Shown piece by piece: positions 11,771 to 24,779 of a stretch of DNA of 64,000 bases. The position numbers and the translations under genes were made by a program. The notes under the pieces are model-generated. The model did not search any database and was not told the DNA's origin. It was given only the letters and a program-made list of their open reading frames with translations. Numbering within the stretch: the stretch's first letter is position 1; each line of letters starts with the position of its first letter. Source of the DNA: Chamaecyparis obtusa (lineage: Eukaryota > Streptophyta > Pinopsida > Cupressales > Cupressaceae); assembly GCA_027943335.1 (NCBI GenBank), contig BSBK01007029.1, positions 744,001 to 808,000 on the forward strand, written 5' to 3'.

Positions 11771-12639
11771 CTTAGGATTGTGCCAATGTTGTTACTCGAT
11801 CATGTGGAAAGATTGTTTTGAAATGTCTCGATCCTCCTATATCTACTCCAAAACAAACTGTAGATAAGGTTGTTGTTGGCCCTACCAACAAAGCCTTGAA
11901 ATCGGTCCCTATGACTAGCACTACTAGTTATAGTATCTTAGATCAACTCCTCTGAACAAACGCTCAAATCACCATTTTTGAGCTATTGAAGATCTCACCT
12001 ACTCACAGGCAAATTCTAGATAAAGCCCTCACCAAGGCAAATGTCCCCAAAGACCTTGATCTCAACTGATTCCAATCTATGGTGGTTCATCTGACCTAAC
12101 CTCATTATTTATCCTTTTCTAAAGAAGATGATCACTCTTTGAGCCATCCGCATAATGCTCCCTTGCATATAGAAGTCATGATAGACCCTAAGCATGTTCG
12201 TCGAGTGCTCATAGACAATGGTGTTGGTCTCAATATCTTTTTTGCTAAGTTTCTTACCTAGCTAGGTTATGATGAGGATTGTATAGATTCCCGCAAGAAA
12301 ATTACAATCAAAGCTTATGATGAAGAAGAATGCAAATCCCAAGGCTTAGTTGTGCTACCTATCCACATAGGACCTATTGAGAGAGATGTTACTTTTCAAG
12401 TCTTGGATATTCCTCTTGCTTACAACATCTTCTTGGGTAGACCATGGATTCATGAGATACAGGTTGTTCTAGCTACATACCATCAGTGCATCAAGTTTCC
12501 ATTCCATGGAGTGGAAGTCACTGTGCCTACTAATACCAACTACTCTTGCAACATACTCACTCAGTCTACAAATAGATTTGTTCTAGCTAATAGAGAGTCC
12601 ACTGAGTTCTATGATGCCAATCTTAAAGAAATGGAATAG
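11771..12639 (+). pseudogene. Aspartic protease region of element A
   Basis: Homologous to 31467-32156 of element B. The catalytic segment is VLIDNGVGLNIF with Asp at 12214-12216; DNG in place of the usual DSG/DTG occurs in B too. Downstream ITIKAYDEE, GPIERDVTFQVLDIPLAYNI and LGRPWIH are the conserved flap and C-terminal protease motifs of plant Tat elements. Retroviral-type proteases cut the Gag-Pol polyprotein. In-frame stops occur at 11953 (TGA, shared with B), about 12068, 12100 and 12258, so it is dead. Confidence 0.75.
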
Positions 12640-14105
12640 ACCCTGTAACTTAGGGATACTGACATGGGAGGATATCAAATTGAACCTATGCTATCACTGG
12701 CTGCTCTCCCTCCATCTCCATGCTCTTATGGGAGACCTTATGAGAGTAAAAAACCTTCTAATCACTCTCCTCAAATAGTCTATGATGGCACCTTTGTGTG
12801 AGCCTCTACACCTTTAGAAGATGAGGATGAAGAAAGAGCTATCACAACTTGGATCTATAAAGGGAAAGAAATAGTTGAAACAACTACTCCACCTCCAGAA
12901 TTAGAACAAGAGCAATACAGTGAGGCCTTCAAGATCATGAAGCACTTCAGCTACAAAGGGAGTGGTCCTATAGGAATGATTAAGAATGGCTTACTCAAAC
13001 CGATTGAAGCCACAGGTTGTAGTACTAAGGACACCACAGGTCTTGGCTTAAAGAAATTCCCATTTCATCTAGGCACAAATAAATTTGTGCTAGAACCTAA
13101 ACCTAAACAAGAATTTGAAGATACTACTCCAGGGGTAAATCCAAAGACCAGCCCTAATGAAGACATCTTTCCTTACCTCATACCTCCGGATCTTGCTACA
13201 CTCTTTGTAGAACCAGATGAGCCTGTCATACCTGTCCATCTGGTAGGGATTGATAGTGACTCAGATGACATCGTTCAATATATAAACTCACATATGATCA
13301 ATGGAAAGAAACTCTAATTGATGGTGCTAGTTTTCGTGGTGAACAATACATACCACCACATTTTCAAAAGCGGTTTGAACAAGATCAACTTCAACAAATT
13401 ATAAATACCACAAGTGATGGGAATGATTCTGATGGTACTGCTAGCGCTAATGGAATTCCCACATCAAGTACTGACTTACATGAATATGAGTTTGACTCTT
13501 TGTCCGATGCTACTTATGATAAAGATATAGATATGGTGCATACATATGAAAACCCTCTCAAAGTAGGTGAAGGCTCTAGCATTAGGACGCATGAATTAGA
13601 TGCCATAGGTGTTAAATTGTCCTCTACTTTCGACATGGGGTCTCATAGGGATTCAACTACTCCTTTGGATGAGGTTTCTCTAGGTCTTGACTTACTCATC
13701 ATTTCTTTTGATGGTTATACCATGAACACAATTGAATTAGCCACTACTTCTCTCTCACTCAAAAATCCTGATACGATAAACTGGAACTCCCCTTCTGCAT
13801 CCAATGAAGTCCTAACATTCTAGAATGATTATGCTCTAGCCTATTACCTCCATGCTATTGAACCTATAATGTCCTCCACTAGTGAAGGCAGTGTCAGCAT
13901 GACAAAGGAAGATATCAAGTATCTTAGTCAAAAAATTAAAAGAAGAAAAAATAGATGTTGTGATGGTGAAAACCACATTTTGGAAGTATCAAAGCCAAAA
14001 ATAGTAAAAATAAAAGATGTATCCGAGGGTGAAAACCTCTCTGAGGCACCCAAGGATGAGATACTTGATATGCTTTTGAGCCACTTTCAAGAGAGATGAC
14101 CAGTA
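12640..14105 (+). pseudogene. Protease-RT linker of element A
   Basis: Broken reading frames at 12937-13317, 13500-13823 and 13869-14099 code for acidic, Ser/Thr/Asp-rich sequence without catalytic motifs, matching 29791-31176 of B. It includes FDYKGSGPIG-like and SDSDD-like segments and a lysine-rich KIKRRKNRC. It corresponds to the poorly conserved spacer between protease and RT in large Tat elements. Confidence 0.6.
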
Positions 14106-15300
14106 TTGATTGAGCTGACACAACCAATGAATTTGGGTATAGAGGCTGCTCCACAAATCATTCATCTAGCAAAGTCATTATTTGCAAAAGAAAAGGAAGA
14201 GTTCACTAGCTTCTTTCAAAGAAAGAAAATAAACTTTGCATGGACTTACTCTAATATGCCTGGATTGGATCCCAATCTAATCATGCACCATCTGTCCATT
14301 GCACCAGGTATTAAACCTATCAAAAAAAGCTTCGAAAGATGCATCCCCACATGGCACTTTTAGTCAAAGTAGAGATAGAAAAGCTTCTTAAGGCTGGTTT
14401 CATAAGGACTATTGACTATGCAGAGTGGATTTCAAATATTGTTGTAGTCACCAAACATGATAAATCCATTCGTGTGTGCACAGACTTTCGGGATCTAAAT
14501 AACACATGTCCAAAAGATGACTTCCCATTGCCCAATATTGACATGATAGTGGACATGACGACAAGCTATGAAATGTATTCCTTGATGGATGGATTTTCTA
14601 GCTATAATCAAATAAAAATTGCACTAGAAGATCAAGAAAAGACCACTTTCATGTGTGCTTGGGGCACCTTCTACTGGAATGTCATGCCCTTTGGGCTTAA
14701 GAATGCTGGAGCAATGTATCAGAGAGATGTCACTACCATTTTCCATGATATGATGCATAAAACAGTGGAAGATTATGTGGATGATACTTTGGCCAAAAGC
14801 ATGCAACACAAAACTCACCTTGCAGATTTGGGTTCCATACTTGACTGCATGGAACAATTTAGTCTCAGACTTAATCCAGAAAAATGTGCATTCGGTGTCA
14901 CTTCTAGGAAACTCTTGGGTTACATTATTTTAGCTAAAGGCATAGAGGTTGATCCTAAAAAAGTTCAAACTATTATGGACATGCCTCCACCTAAGAACAT
15001 CAGTCAGATGAGAGGACTTCGAGGAAGGCTACAATCTATTCGGCGCTTCATTTCATAGTTGGATGAAAAGTCACAACCATTCACTAAAACTTTGCATAAA
15101 GGAGTGACTTATGAATGGAATGAAGAATGTGACAAGGGACTCACTCAAATAAAATAGTATCTTGCTAATCCACCTATATTGATGTCTCCTATTCATGGGA
15201 AGTCACTCATATTATACATCTCAGCCACGGACATAGCTTTGGGTGCTCTCTTAGCTCAAGAGGATCAGAACAAGAAAGAGAGCCATTTATTATATTAGTA
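14106..15300 (+). pseudogene. pol: Reverse transcriptase and first RNase H of element A
   Basis: 14339-15058 is the longest intact pol piece: DFRDLNNTCPKDDFPLPNID, LMDGFSSYNQI, MPFGLKNAGAMYQR and the catalytic YVDD at 14774-14785. It continues past a TAG at 15056 into the connection domain and first RNase H (LYISATDIALGALLAQED near 15216-15270). A one-base loss in an A-run near 14322 puts 14106-14363 out of frame with the rest. TAG stops at 15056 and 15155 are at the same codons in B. The polymerase active site is intact, the protein is not. Confidence 0.88.
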
Positions 15301-15305
15301 GAACA

Positions 15306-15960
15306 TTGGTTTCTTATGAAATGAACTATTCTGTCATTGCAAAAGCTTGTCTAGCAATAGTGTTTACTTCACAAAAATTGTGGCATTATATGCTTTCTCA
15401 CACTATAAGGCTCATTGCAAAAATTGATCCACTAAAGTACTTACTAAACAAGGCTGCCCTCATGGGTAGATTAGCAAAATGGGTTATGATACTCAGTGAA
15501 TTTGACATTTAGTATGTGGAAAGAAAAGCTATCAAGGGACAAGCAATTGATGATCAGTTGGTAGAAGCTCCTTTGAAAGATCACCATCCTTTAAACATTG
15601 AATTCTCAAATGAATCCATCATGATTCTCACACATCAGGCATGGAGCATGTTCTTTGATGGATCATTCACTCAGCAAGGATCAGGTGCAGGCATTTTGTT
15701 TATAACTCCTCAAAGATACTCATTACCCAAAGCTTATAAAATATTATTTCCCTGCACAAACAACATTGTTGAATATGAAGCTCTCCTTAATGGTATGAAG
15801 ATAGCCATTAAATGGCATGTGGATGAGCTCAAGGTCTTTAGAACCTCTTAGGTAGTCATCAATCAAGTTAATGATATCTATCAAACAAAGGATGACAAGC
15901 TAGTGCCTTACAAATGAATGGTGGATGATCTCAAACAGTATTTTACACATTTCTTTTCAA
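15306..15960 (+). pseudogene. Second (archaeal-type) RNase H of element A
   Basis: After the end of the first RNase H (KLWHYMLSHTIRLIAKIDPLK) comes a second RNase H: MFFDGSFTQQGSGAGILF with its Asp, then NNIVEYEALLNG with its Glu. The third acidic residue is replaced, FRTS followed by TAG where B reads FRDSQ. A duplicate RNase H between RT and integrase is the hallmark of the Tat lineage. Further stops are at 15510 and 15915 (the latter TGA shared with B). Confidence 0.8.
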
Positions 15961-17391
15961 AAAATTCCAAGGGAAAACAATAAAGCAGCCGATGCTATGG
16001 CCACTCTTGCCTCAATGTTACAGATGCCAAAAATTGACTTCAGACATGAATTCCTAGTGAAGACATTATGCTACCTGGCCTATGACATTACTAAATCTAG
16101 GATGATCTGTTCAATCATTGGACATGACTCATCCCACTACCACCATATCTATTCTTACCTCTGTGACCAAATCATTCTAGACACCTATACCCAAAATGAA
16201 AAGCGTCACCTAATTTGTAATGCTTCATGGTATGTCATCATAGAAAATGACTTGTATAGATTGGGTCTAGATGGTACCCTCCTTAGGTGTCTAGAACCTA
16301 ATGAGTCCAAACATACGTTAGTTGAGGTACATGAAGGTATCTATGGGTCTCATTAGAGTGGTTTGACGTTAGCTCATAAACTTAGTAGAGCTGGTTACTA
16401 CTGGCCAGATATGGAGAAAGAAGTTGTTCAATATGCCAAGGCTTGTAAACAGTGCCAATTTCATAGAAATCTGATCCATGCTCCTACTAAAGAGCTTATT
16501 CCTTTCATTAGTTTCTGGCCATTTCAACAATGGGCCCTTGACTTGGTAGGTCAGATACATCCATATTCTTCCAGAGGGCACAAGTTCATCATCACTACTA
16601 TAGACTACTTTACTAAATGGGTTGAGGGAGTCCCTCTGACTGTAGCCAATGGCAAGTCTATGGCCATGTTTATACTAAACTATATCATCTATAGATATGG
16701 TGTATCCTCATCCATTATCGCTAAAAATGGGGGACAATTCAAGAAAAAAGACCTGAAAGATTTATGCACCAAATTTAGGATCATTCAGCATTGGTCATCT
16801 ATCTATTATCCCCAGGGTAATGGACAAGCAGAAGCTTCTAATAAGAAAATTTTCAAAATCTTTCATAGAATAATTCACAAATCTAGTAGAGATTGACATC
16901 TCCAGATTAATCTGGCTTTATGGGCCTATAGAACGAGTATTCGAACACCAACGGGGGCCACACCCTTTGCCTTAGTTTATGGAGCATATGCAGTATTGCC
17001 TATTGAGGTTGACATTCCTACATTGTGAGTCTCTCTGAGGGGCCTCATCATTGATGAAGAAAATAGAATATCCTGGCTACAAGAGCTAGAGTTACTGGAT
17101 GAACGTCGGAAGGTGGTGCTCAATCATCTTTGAGCATACCAAAAGAGAATGTCTAAATCCTACAATAAGAAAGTCAGACAAAGGGAATTCCAAGTGGGTG
17201 ATCTTGTCCTGAGAGAGAACCCCAAAAATCAGTAGCAACGGATCCAGAAAGGGAAATTTGAACCAAACTGGCTTGGTCCATACATTACTACTACAACATT
17301 TGGGTCTGGTGCTTACCGACTCTCCACCATTGAAGAAGAACAACTCAAAAAGATGATCAATGCTCTTCATGTGAAGAATTTCTACAGCTGA
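15961..17391 (+). pseudogene. Integrase of element A
   Basis: N-terminal HHCC zinc site (HEGIYGSH ... CKQCQFH) at about 16330-16460. The DDE core follows: first Asp in ALDLVG (GAC 16540-16542) and Glu in GQAEASNK (GAA 16831-16833). The second catalytic Asp of the ITDNGG motif is replaced, the text being IAKNGG (AAA 16723-16725). C-terminal domain has FQVGDLVLRE, GKFEPNWLGPYI and ends NFYS at TGA 17389-17391. Stops at 16354, about 16896, 17026 and 17131. It would have inserted element DNA; both the stops and the missing Asp rule out activity. Confidence 0.85.
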
Positions 17392-18200
17392 GACATTCTC
17401 TGTGTGCTCATGTACATACTTATTGATCCTGAAAAAATCTAAAAAATGATATATTGTCAAAAATCCTAAAAATTGCAAAATGTCATGAAAAAAAATGATC
17501 ATCTTAGGTGAAAACCTGGTAAATAGGCACTTTGATGTATCTATTATCCTTGTGAAAACCTGGTAAATAGGTGCCTTGATAATACTAAAAAAAATAGAAA
17601 ATTTGAAAAAATACAAAAAAAATGAAAAAAAGTCAAAAATACAAAAAAAATGAAAAAAGTCAAAAATACAAAAATAAAAAATAAAAAATTTGAAAAAATA
17701 CAAAAAAAAGGAAAAAAGTCAAAAATACAAAAAAAAATGAAAAAAGTAAAAAATACAAAAAAAATATGAAAAAAAGTCAAAAATACAAAAAAATGAAATA
17801 TTCAAAAATACAAAAAAATAAAAAAAAGAGAAAAGTATAAAAAAATTGAAAAAGAAGAAAAATGTGCCATTGATGAAAATTTGGTAAACATGCATCATGG
17901 TAGCAAAAATAGAATCTCTACCAAGATGGTGAAAACCTAGTAAACAGGCGCCTCTTGTTTCCTGAAGCTATATCTCATCTCATCACCATTTGGCTCTGCA
18001 TAATTGCTTTTCACTTTCCTGCTTTCCTGCTTTAGTTTTCTTTCCTTGCTTCCTACTTTAGTTCATTTCCTGCTTTGGTTTGCTAGCTCATGCATTCACT
18101 TTTGCCTGTCTTCGAGATTCTCCTCGACTTTACATGGATTGGAACTAGTCACACTTGGGGGCACCTTCCTAGTCTAGGGGGCTTTGTCCTATCACTTTCA
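17392..18200 (+). repeat. A-rich tandem array and GAAAACCTGGTAAA repeats (A)
   Basis: GTGAAAACCTGGTAAATAGG occurs at about 17512, 17553 and, degenerate, 17873 and 17930. Between them 17578-17870 is an A-rich array of AAAAATACAAAAAAA and TGAAAAAAGTC units. Element B has the complement at 26340-26700 and element C a relic at 47255-47500, so this is an ancestral 3' feature of the group. Phe-rich frames on the opposite strand are not genes. Confidence 0.7.
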
Positions 18201-18204
18201 GAGA

Positions 18205-18600
18205 TGCTTTTTGGCATCAGTCACCAGTGGTTCTCACTACGTCTACCTGCTGATGCCCAACTATTTTGAGATCTCTCTCCTTGAGGGTCTCTCGTGTATC
18301 GGTCGCCAGTGGTTCTCACTATGTGTGCCCACTAATACCTAGTGAGCACTTGGATTTCTCTTTTTGAGGATCCCTCGTACATCAGTCACCAGTGGTTCTC
18401 ACTATGTCTTCCTACTGATGTTTCACTAGTATCTTTTGAGATTTCTCTCCTTGAGGATCTCCCTTGTATCAGTCACCAGCATTTCTCGCTGTGTCTGCCT
18501 ACTAATACTTCATTTAGCACTCCGATTTTCTCTTCGAGATGATTTCTTGCGCCAGTCACCAGTGATTCTCACTGCGTCCGCTTGTTGCCGTCATCCTATT
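18205..18600 (+). repeat. Five 82-87 bp imperfect tandem repeats (A)
   Basis: The core TCACCAGTGGTTCTCACT or a close variant begins at 18221, 18303, 18386, 18473 and 18556. Units also share TTTGAGATCTCTCTCCTTGAGG-type sequence. The B array is at about 25700-26100. Confidence 0.75.
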
Positions 18601-20035
<1,435 letters not shown>

Positions 20036-20859
20036 CGAATCAATGTTATGTACAAAATGATGCTACTCGAGCATAGTATCAAAAATGGGCTACAATATGA
20101 ATATCAACAAGGGCTAGCTCTACCCATTGCCACCTAGAGGAGGTGGTAGTAGTGGTCCCTATGGCAGTGCCTATGGAGGTGGCATCAATCTCTGAGGAGG
20201 AGGCATCAGTCATTGTGGAGGTACCTATGGTGGTACCTATGAAGGTGCATGTGGTGGAAGTCCATGTGGTGCTCTGGCATACTCAAAAAATGGAGGCACC
20301 TACTCTAACAAATTTGGAAAAACTTTGACATATGCCACGTAGTAGTAGGCTACCTAAGCGAACTCATATCTAGCCTCTAGTCGTGCCCTCACCAGCTCCT
20401 CTTGGAGCTCTCTAACCTCTCACTCCCTCTCAGCTACCCATGTCTCCTGGATGATGACCTATGTATGGTAATCATCCCTCTCACACTGCACCTGTCTCAC
20501 CCTCTCTTGGCTCTTCTTGAGAGCCTCCTGAACCTATGCCAGCTGTGGTGGCCCCTGTGTGGCCTGATCTATCATATCCGCATCCTTGACCTTTGCCTCC
20601 TTATCAAGAGGCAGTTGTTGTGATGAGTCTCCTATCCTCTTCCTAGTGGACCTCTACTAGGTCCCACTGCTCCTAGCACCTGCACCTGATCCCATAGTCC
20701 TGGGAGGGATGTCCACCTATCCTGTCCTCAGCCTTAGCACTCATTGTCTCTATTGTTGCTGATGTGGCCCCTGTTGTACAACCTGCTGCTGTGTAGGCTA
20801 TTGTACTGGTATCTACTACTGGGTAGGTACCTATTACTATTGTCCCTATGGCTACTGCT

Positions 20860-22061
20860 GTGCTGGCTCCTACTATCCCCCCTAGCCCATGTTGGTAGGA
20901 TTTGTAAATCTAAGGAAAGGATGTGCCAAGAAGTAATCTCTGTATGCAGGCATCATCCCTACATTGGTGACATCCACCATGTAATCTCATCATGCTGCAG
21001 GCACTTGAGCCTCTATAGTGCACCTCCCTTGATCTAATCTGGGCTGCCAGCCCTTCTTCATCTCATCAACGAAGTGAGCATATGTGGTATACTCTTGCAA
21101 GAGGTCATGTGGCCTCCTGAACTACCTTATGACATGTGTGAGCAAGAATCACTCACTAACAGAGATAGTGTGCCCAATCAATGGACGTGAAATAAACATA
21201 TATGATAACTCTCGCCAAGCGTCATCCCATGGCTTGGTGGCTACCCAAGGTCTCCAAATAATTGCTGCCATATCATCAAGTTGTCCCCACCACTACTCCA
21301 TCTTACCTAGTGTTGGTTGAGTCATAGGACTAGTGTATCTATAGATATAGGGTTAAAGAGGCTACTGTGTATCATGAAATATAGGCCTAAAAATAGGGAG
21401 ATGCTCCCAAGCCTAGATCTGTAAGACAAAAATTCCATCCGCCATGGTCTTGGTGCTCTGATACACTACCTCATGCATCTTGTGATACATCTGTGTGAGC
21501 ATTCACTCGCCCCATCCGAATCTGACGGCTGGCCTATCCAGCATCCTCTACAGCATGTGACCCCATCCACACTCTAATCCATGTTGTCCCCTATCTGGAA
21601 CCAAATAGCAACTCAGGAACATGGCTAAGATGATTGCAAATTGATGAGCACCACCATATCTGCTAACCAGCTCATCCCATGAGATGGCCCAACCCATCAC
21701 TAACTCATCTCTAAAAATGGCCCTTAGTGCCAATGTGCCTACCCTCGGCTAAATGTCATACTCAACTCGGGCGCCATGGAAAGGTATCCAGAGTATCTTG
21801 TAGATGTCCTTGGGAGTGACTTTCATCTCCCCCATCAGCAAGTGAAATGTGTTCCTCTCTGAATGGAAACTCTCAACAAGTGCACCTAAGAGACCATGAT
21901 TTACCCAAATGTCAGGTATATCACACAAGTACCCTAACCCTAGCTCATCAATGTGGGCACTCTTAGTATCGGTCAACCTCTGCACTAGTGTGGTAATCAT
22001 AGGATGATGTGACTAGAATGTGACATCTAGAAAGTCAACATGCAAAGCAAGTGACGATATT
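20860..22061 (-). pseudogene. Antisense PMD (MAIN-like) reading frame in element A
   Basis: Opposite to the element's own transcription, between (TA)n and the polypurine tract. Open part 21749-22000: HIDELGLGYLCDIPDIW, LLGALVESFHSERNTFHL and GEMKVTPKDIYKIL, the core PMD pattern. Homology continues beyond TAG 21749-21751 (LALRAIFRDELVMGWAIS, FLSCYLVPDRGQHGLEC, RPWVATKPWDDAW) to about 20860. The start region aligns with 3488-3533 of B, but the B initiator ATG is ATA here. The stop at 21749 is at the same codon as 3842 in B. PMD proteins in plants act in the nucleus; the role in a transposon is unknown. Confidence 0.75.
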
Positions 22062-22204
22062 GGATCAGTATCTCAATATGATGGTTTCTCAAAGTAATAA
22101 CAGCAAATGAGGCTACACATCTATCCTAATAGGACTCTGGAATGTTTTAATTGGCTGATTTTATGCAAAATTGGGTGAAGATTCTAAATGTTGCAGCAAT
22201 TTTC

Positions 22205-22410
22205 CATGCAAGGAAACTATTTCCTCGCGCGAGACAGGATCTCTTCCTGCGCGAGAAGAAGAAATTTCACACGACATAAGCTAGCGCTTCGTGTGAGACT
22301 ACAAAGAGGCTCCAAGTGAAGAAGCCCTAAGCTGTGTGAGGAAACTATTTCCTCGCATGAGGGGCGACTGAGGCTGACATGAGGAAACTATTTCCTCGAG
22401 TGAGGGTTGA
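22205..22410 (-). promoter_or_regulatory. Palindrome cluster upstream of the antisense PMD frame (A)
   Basis: GAGGAAACTATTTCCTC, a 7-bp stem with 3-nt loop, occurs at about 22343 and 22381, and with one change near 22209. Each is followed by CTCGCGCGAG, CTCGCATGAG or CTCGAGTGAG. GCGAGACAGGATCTC and TTCCTGCGCGAG follow at 22240. It matches the cluster at 3190-3400 of B. Confidence 0.5.
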
Positions 22411-23214
22411 AGAACTAGATCTAAAAGTTGCTGAATCTAGCCTTAATCAACCTAGAAAGCAATAAAAATTGAAATACATGATGGTTTATCAACTACTCAC
22501 AGGTGGGTCATACTCTGGCGATCGGCTATGGTAGTGGGAGCACTTGAATCAATGCATATGCACTAGAATGCCCTCCATTTCTCTCTCAGAGCTCAAATCA
22601 CAAGAAGACAAAGTGAATAATGATTTGAAAATAACCCCTTCGGGCCTCATATATAGCTTTTGACCTAATTTTCAAAAGTGCTTTGTTTTACATGAAAATT
22701 GTACCCTTGGTTAAATCGACCATTTTGAATCCATTTTCGGGATCAAAATAGAAATCTGACATCTCTAGATGGCTCAAAATTGCATTTTAAATTCTAGGAT
22801 CCTTTGGGATCAGACGCTTGTGCAGTCAGCCTTCTAGTGTCATTTTCCTACCAGATTCTCATCTCCTCGTCATTTTCTTGAGATCTTCCATCTTTTTTTT
22901 CATCAAAGTAAACTCTAGTCAAATTTGGTCAGCTATGGTCAAACTTGGTCAGTAGGACCTCTAAATCAGTCCAACTTGTTTCTGCAGCTTCTTGAATCTA
23001 GTCTAATTGCTTCTATTTTGCAACCTCTTATTGTTAATTGTCCTTCTAATATGTCATCTTTCAATTTGGCTCCCGAGGGGGCAGGATGATTGTATCATTT
23101 GAATCTTGTCAAACCAGCATCATATCAATCTGATCTAAATCAAAGTCCTCACCACTTGAGGTAGCTCTTCACTAGGGGCATCTTTGTGCCTCGCATCTTG
23201 TCATCTAATCATCT

Positions 23215-23600
23215 ATCTTTTAGGCATCTAAGAAATCTAACTCGTATCCTTGAGGATCAAGCTTTGTTCTGGATATGGTTCTCAAAATCTATTGGGTATT
23301 GGGGCAATCTAACCTTAATTCCTGGGAGTCAAGCTTCATTCTGGAGATGGCTCTCAAAATCTCTTTTGGACTGTTATCTGGGTAATCTAACCTGGGTCTC
23401 AAAGGGCCAAGCTTTCTATTAGGGCAATCTAACCCTGATTCTAGAGATTGGTCCTAAATCTACATTTGTCATCATTTGATCAATGGGTATTGGGAAAATC
23501 TAACCCTGATTCCTAAGACTAAATCTCATTCTAGGCATTGGGGCAATCTCACCCCAATTCCAGTCTCCTCTCAGGTTGTCGTTAGACTGTTGTCTTCACA
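23215..23600 (+). repeat. Imperfect tandem repeats before the A polypurine tract
   Basis: GGGCAATCTAACCCTGATTC and variants recur at about 23298, 23383, 23419, 23488 and 23540. Counterpart of 1960-2460. Confidence 0.6.
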
Positions 23601-23786
23601 ATATAGCTTAGACTTCAGATAATCATGTCTCATTTTGGAGGTGGTTCTGCAATTCGATCTATTTCAGTGTCTTGGCATCCTAACCTTCACCTCCGAGGGT
23701 TGAACTCCATTTTGGGGTTAATCCTGAAACCTCATCTGTCACATCAGACTATTCTTTGAATCAACGTGTTGCTCGCACATCAATTC

Positions 23787-23799
23787 AAAGAGGGGCAAA
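23787..23799 (+). other. Polypurine tract of element A
   Basis: AAAGAGGGGCAAA directly before the 3' LTR start TGTAATACC, identical to the tract of B. Confidence 0.85.
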
Positions 23800-24774
23800 T
23801 GTAATACCCCAAAATTGGCACCTGATAATTTCCATCAATTTTGGTGCATTTCTTCAATTTTACATCATCAAAGTCCTATCTTACTAGGCAATTTTCTCTC
23901 TCCTACCTGACTTTATTTGACTTGGTGTCAATTGCAAAAACCCTAAATTGCATTAATCTTACACTATAATTAATTCCTAAGTATTTGACTTTATTAGCTA
24001 ATTAATCCCTATGATAAATTGATTTAATTCTAAAGTCCTAAGTGCTTTAAATTAAATTAAAATCCACCCCCTTTAGCTAATACACATAAAAGAAATTAAT
24101 ATTACTTGGTTATTTGAATGGATTATCTTATTTAGATTTAATAATTCAAATTATTCAAAGGGTCACTCATATGTGGCAATAATTCATTCTTTTAATTAAG
24201 TAATTCCTTGATAGTTGTCTCATTGGGAAATGAAAAGTCGACCGTTTCATTTTAAGAACCTCTTCATTCTCTCCCCGGGCTTGTCTATATTATGAACCTC
24301 CTTCATTTGAAAAAAGGCAATTTTGAGAGCACATAAACTATAGCAAAAAATTTTCTCAATTATCTTCACATTTTCAAATCTTTTATTACACAATTAGCTT
24401 ACTTCTCATTTAGTGTAATTGCATCTTCATTACTAGCATAATTTTCTTATTGTTATTAGCTTAATTGGCACATTTCTTTCAAGTTCTTAGATTAATTGCA
24501 TCTTCATTCTTAGTTTTAATTGCATATTCATCTTAGCTTAATTGAATTTTGTTCATCTTTCAAGCTTTCAAATCCTTCGTATTAGCTTGGTCTTTTGGTT
24601 GTTGGCTCTCATTCTGAGAGTAATTCAGACACCCCAGTTAATTAGGAGGCAATAGGTCAAATTGATAGAATCTTACAAATTGAGTAATCCATACTCCTCT
24701 TCATGATCCGATGATCGAGCAATGACTATGTTGTGTCTATGGCTAGATTAGAGGTCCACGTTCAGCTATAAACA
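23800..24774 (+). repeat. Element A 3' LTR
   Basis: 975 bp, TGTAATACCCC to GCTATAAACA, direct repeat of 6240-7218. Confidence 0.93.
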
Positions 24775-24779
24775 AGGAC
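24775..24779. repeat. Target-site duplication of element A, right
   Basis: AGGAC, partner of AGGAT at 6235-6239. Sequence of element B resumes here (CAGACACTTGTGCAG, the complement of 19460-19480 in A). Confidence 0.8.

Noticed and set aside
17092..17780. Phe-rich minus-strand frames of 203 and 78 codons that look like membrane proteins
   Set aside because: Opposite strand of integrase end plus the A-rich array; composition artefact.
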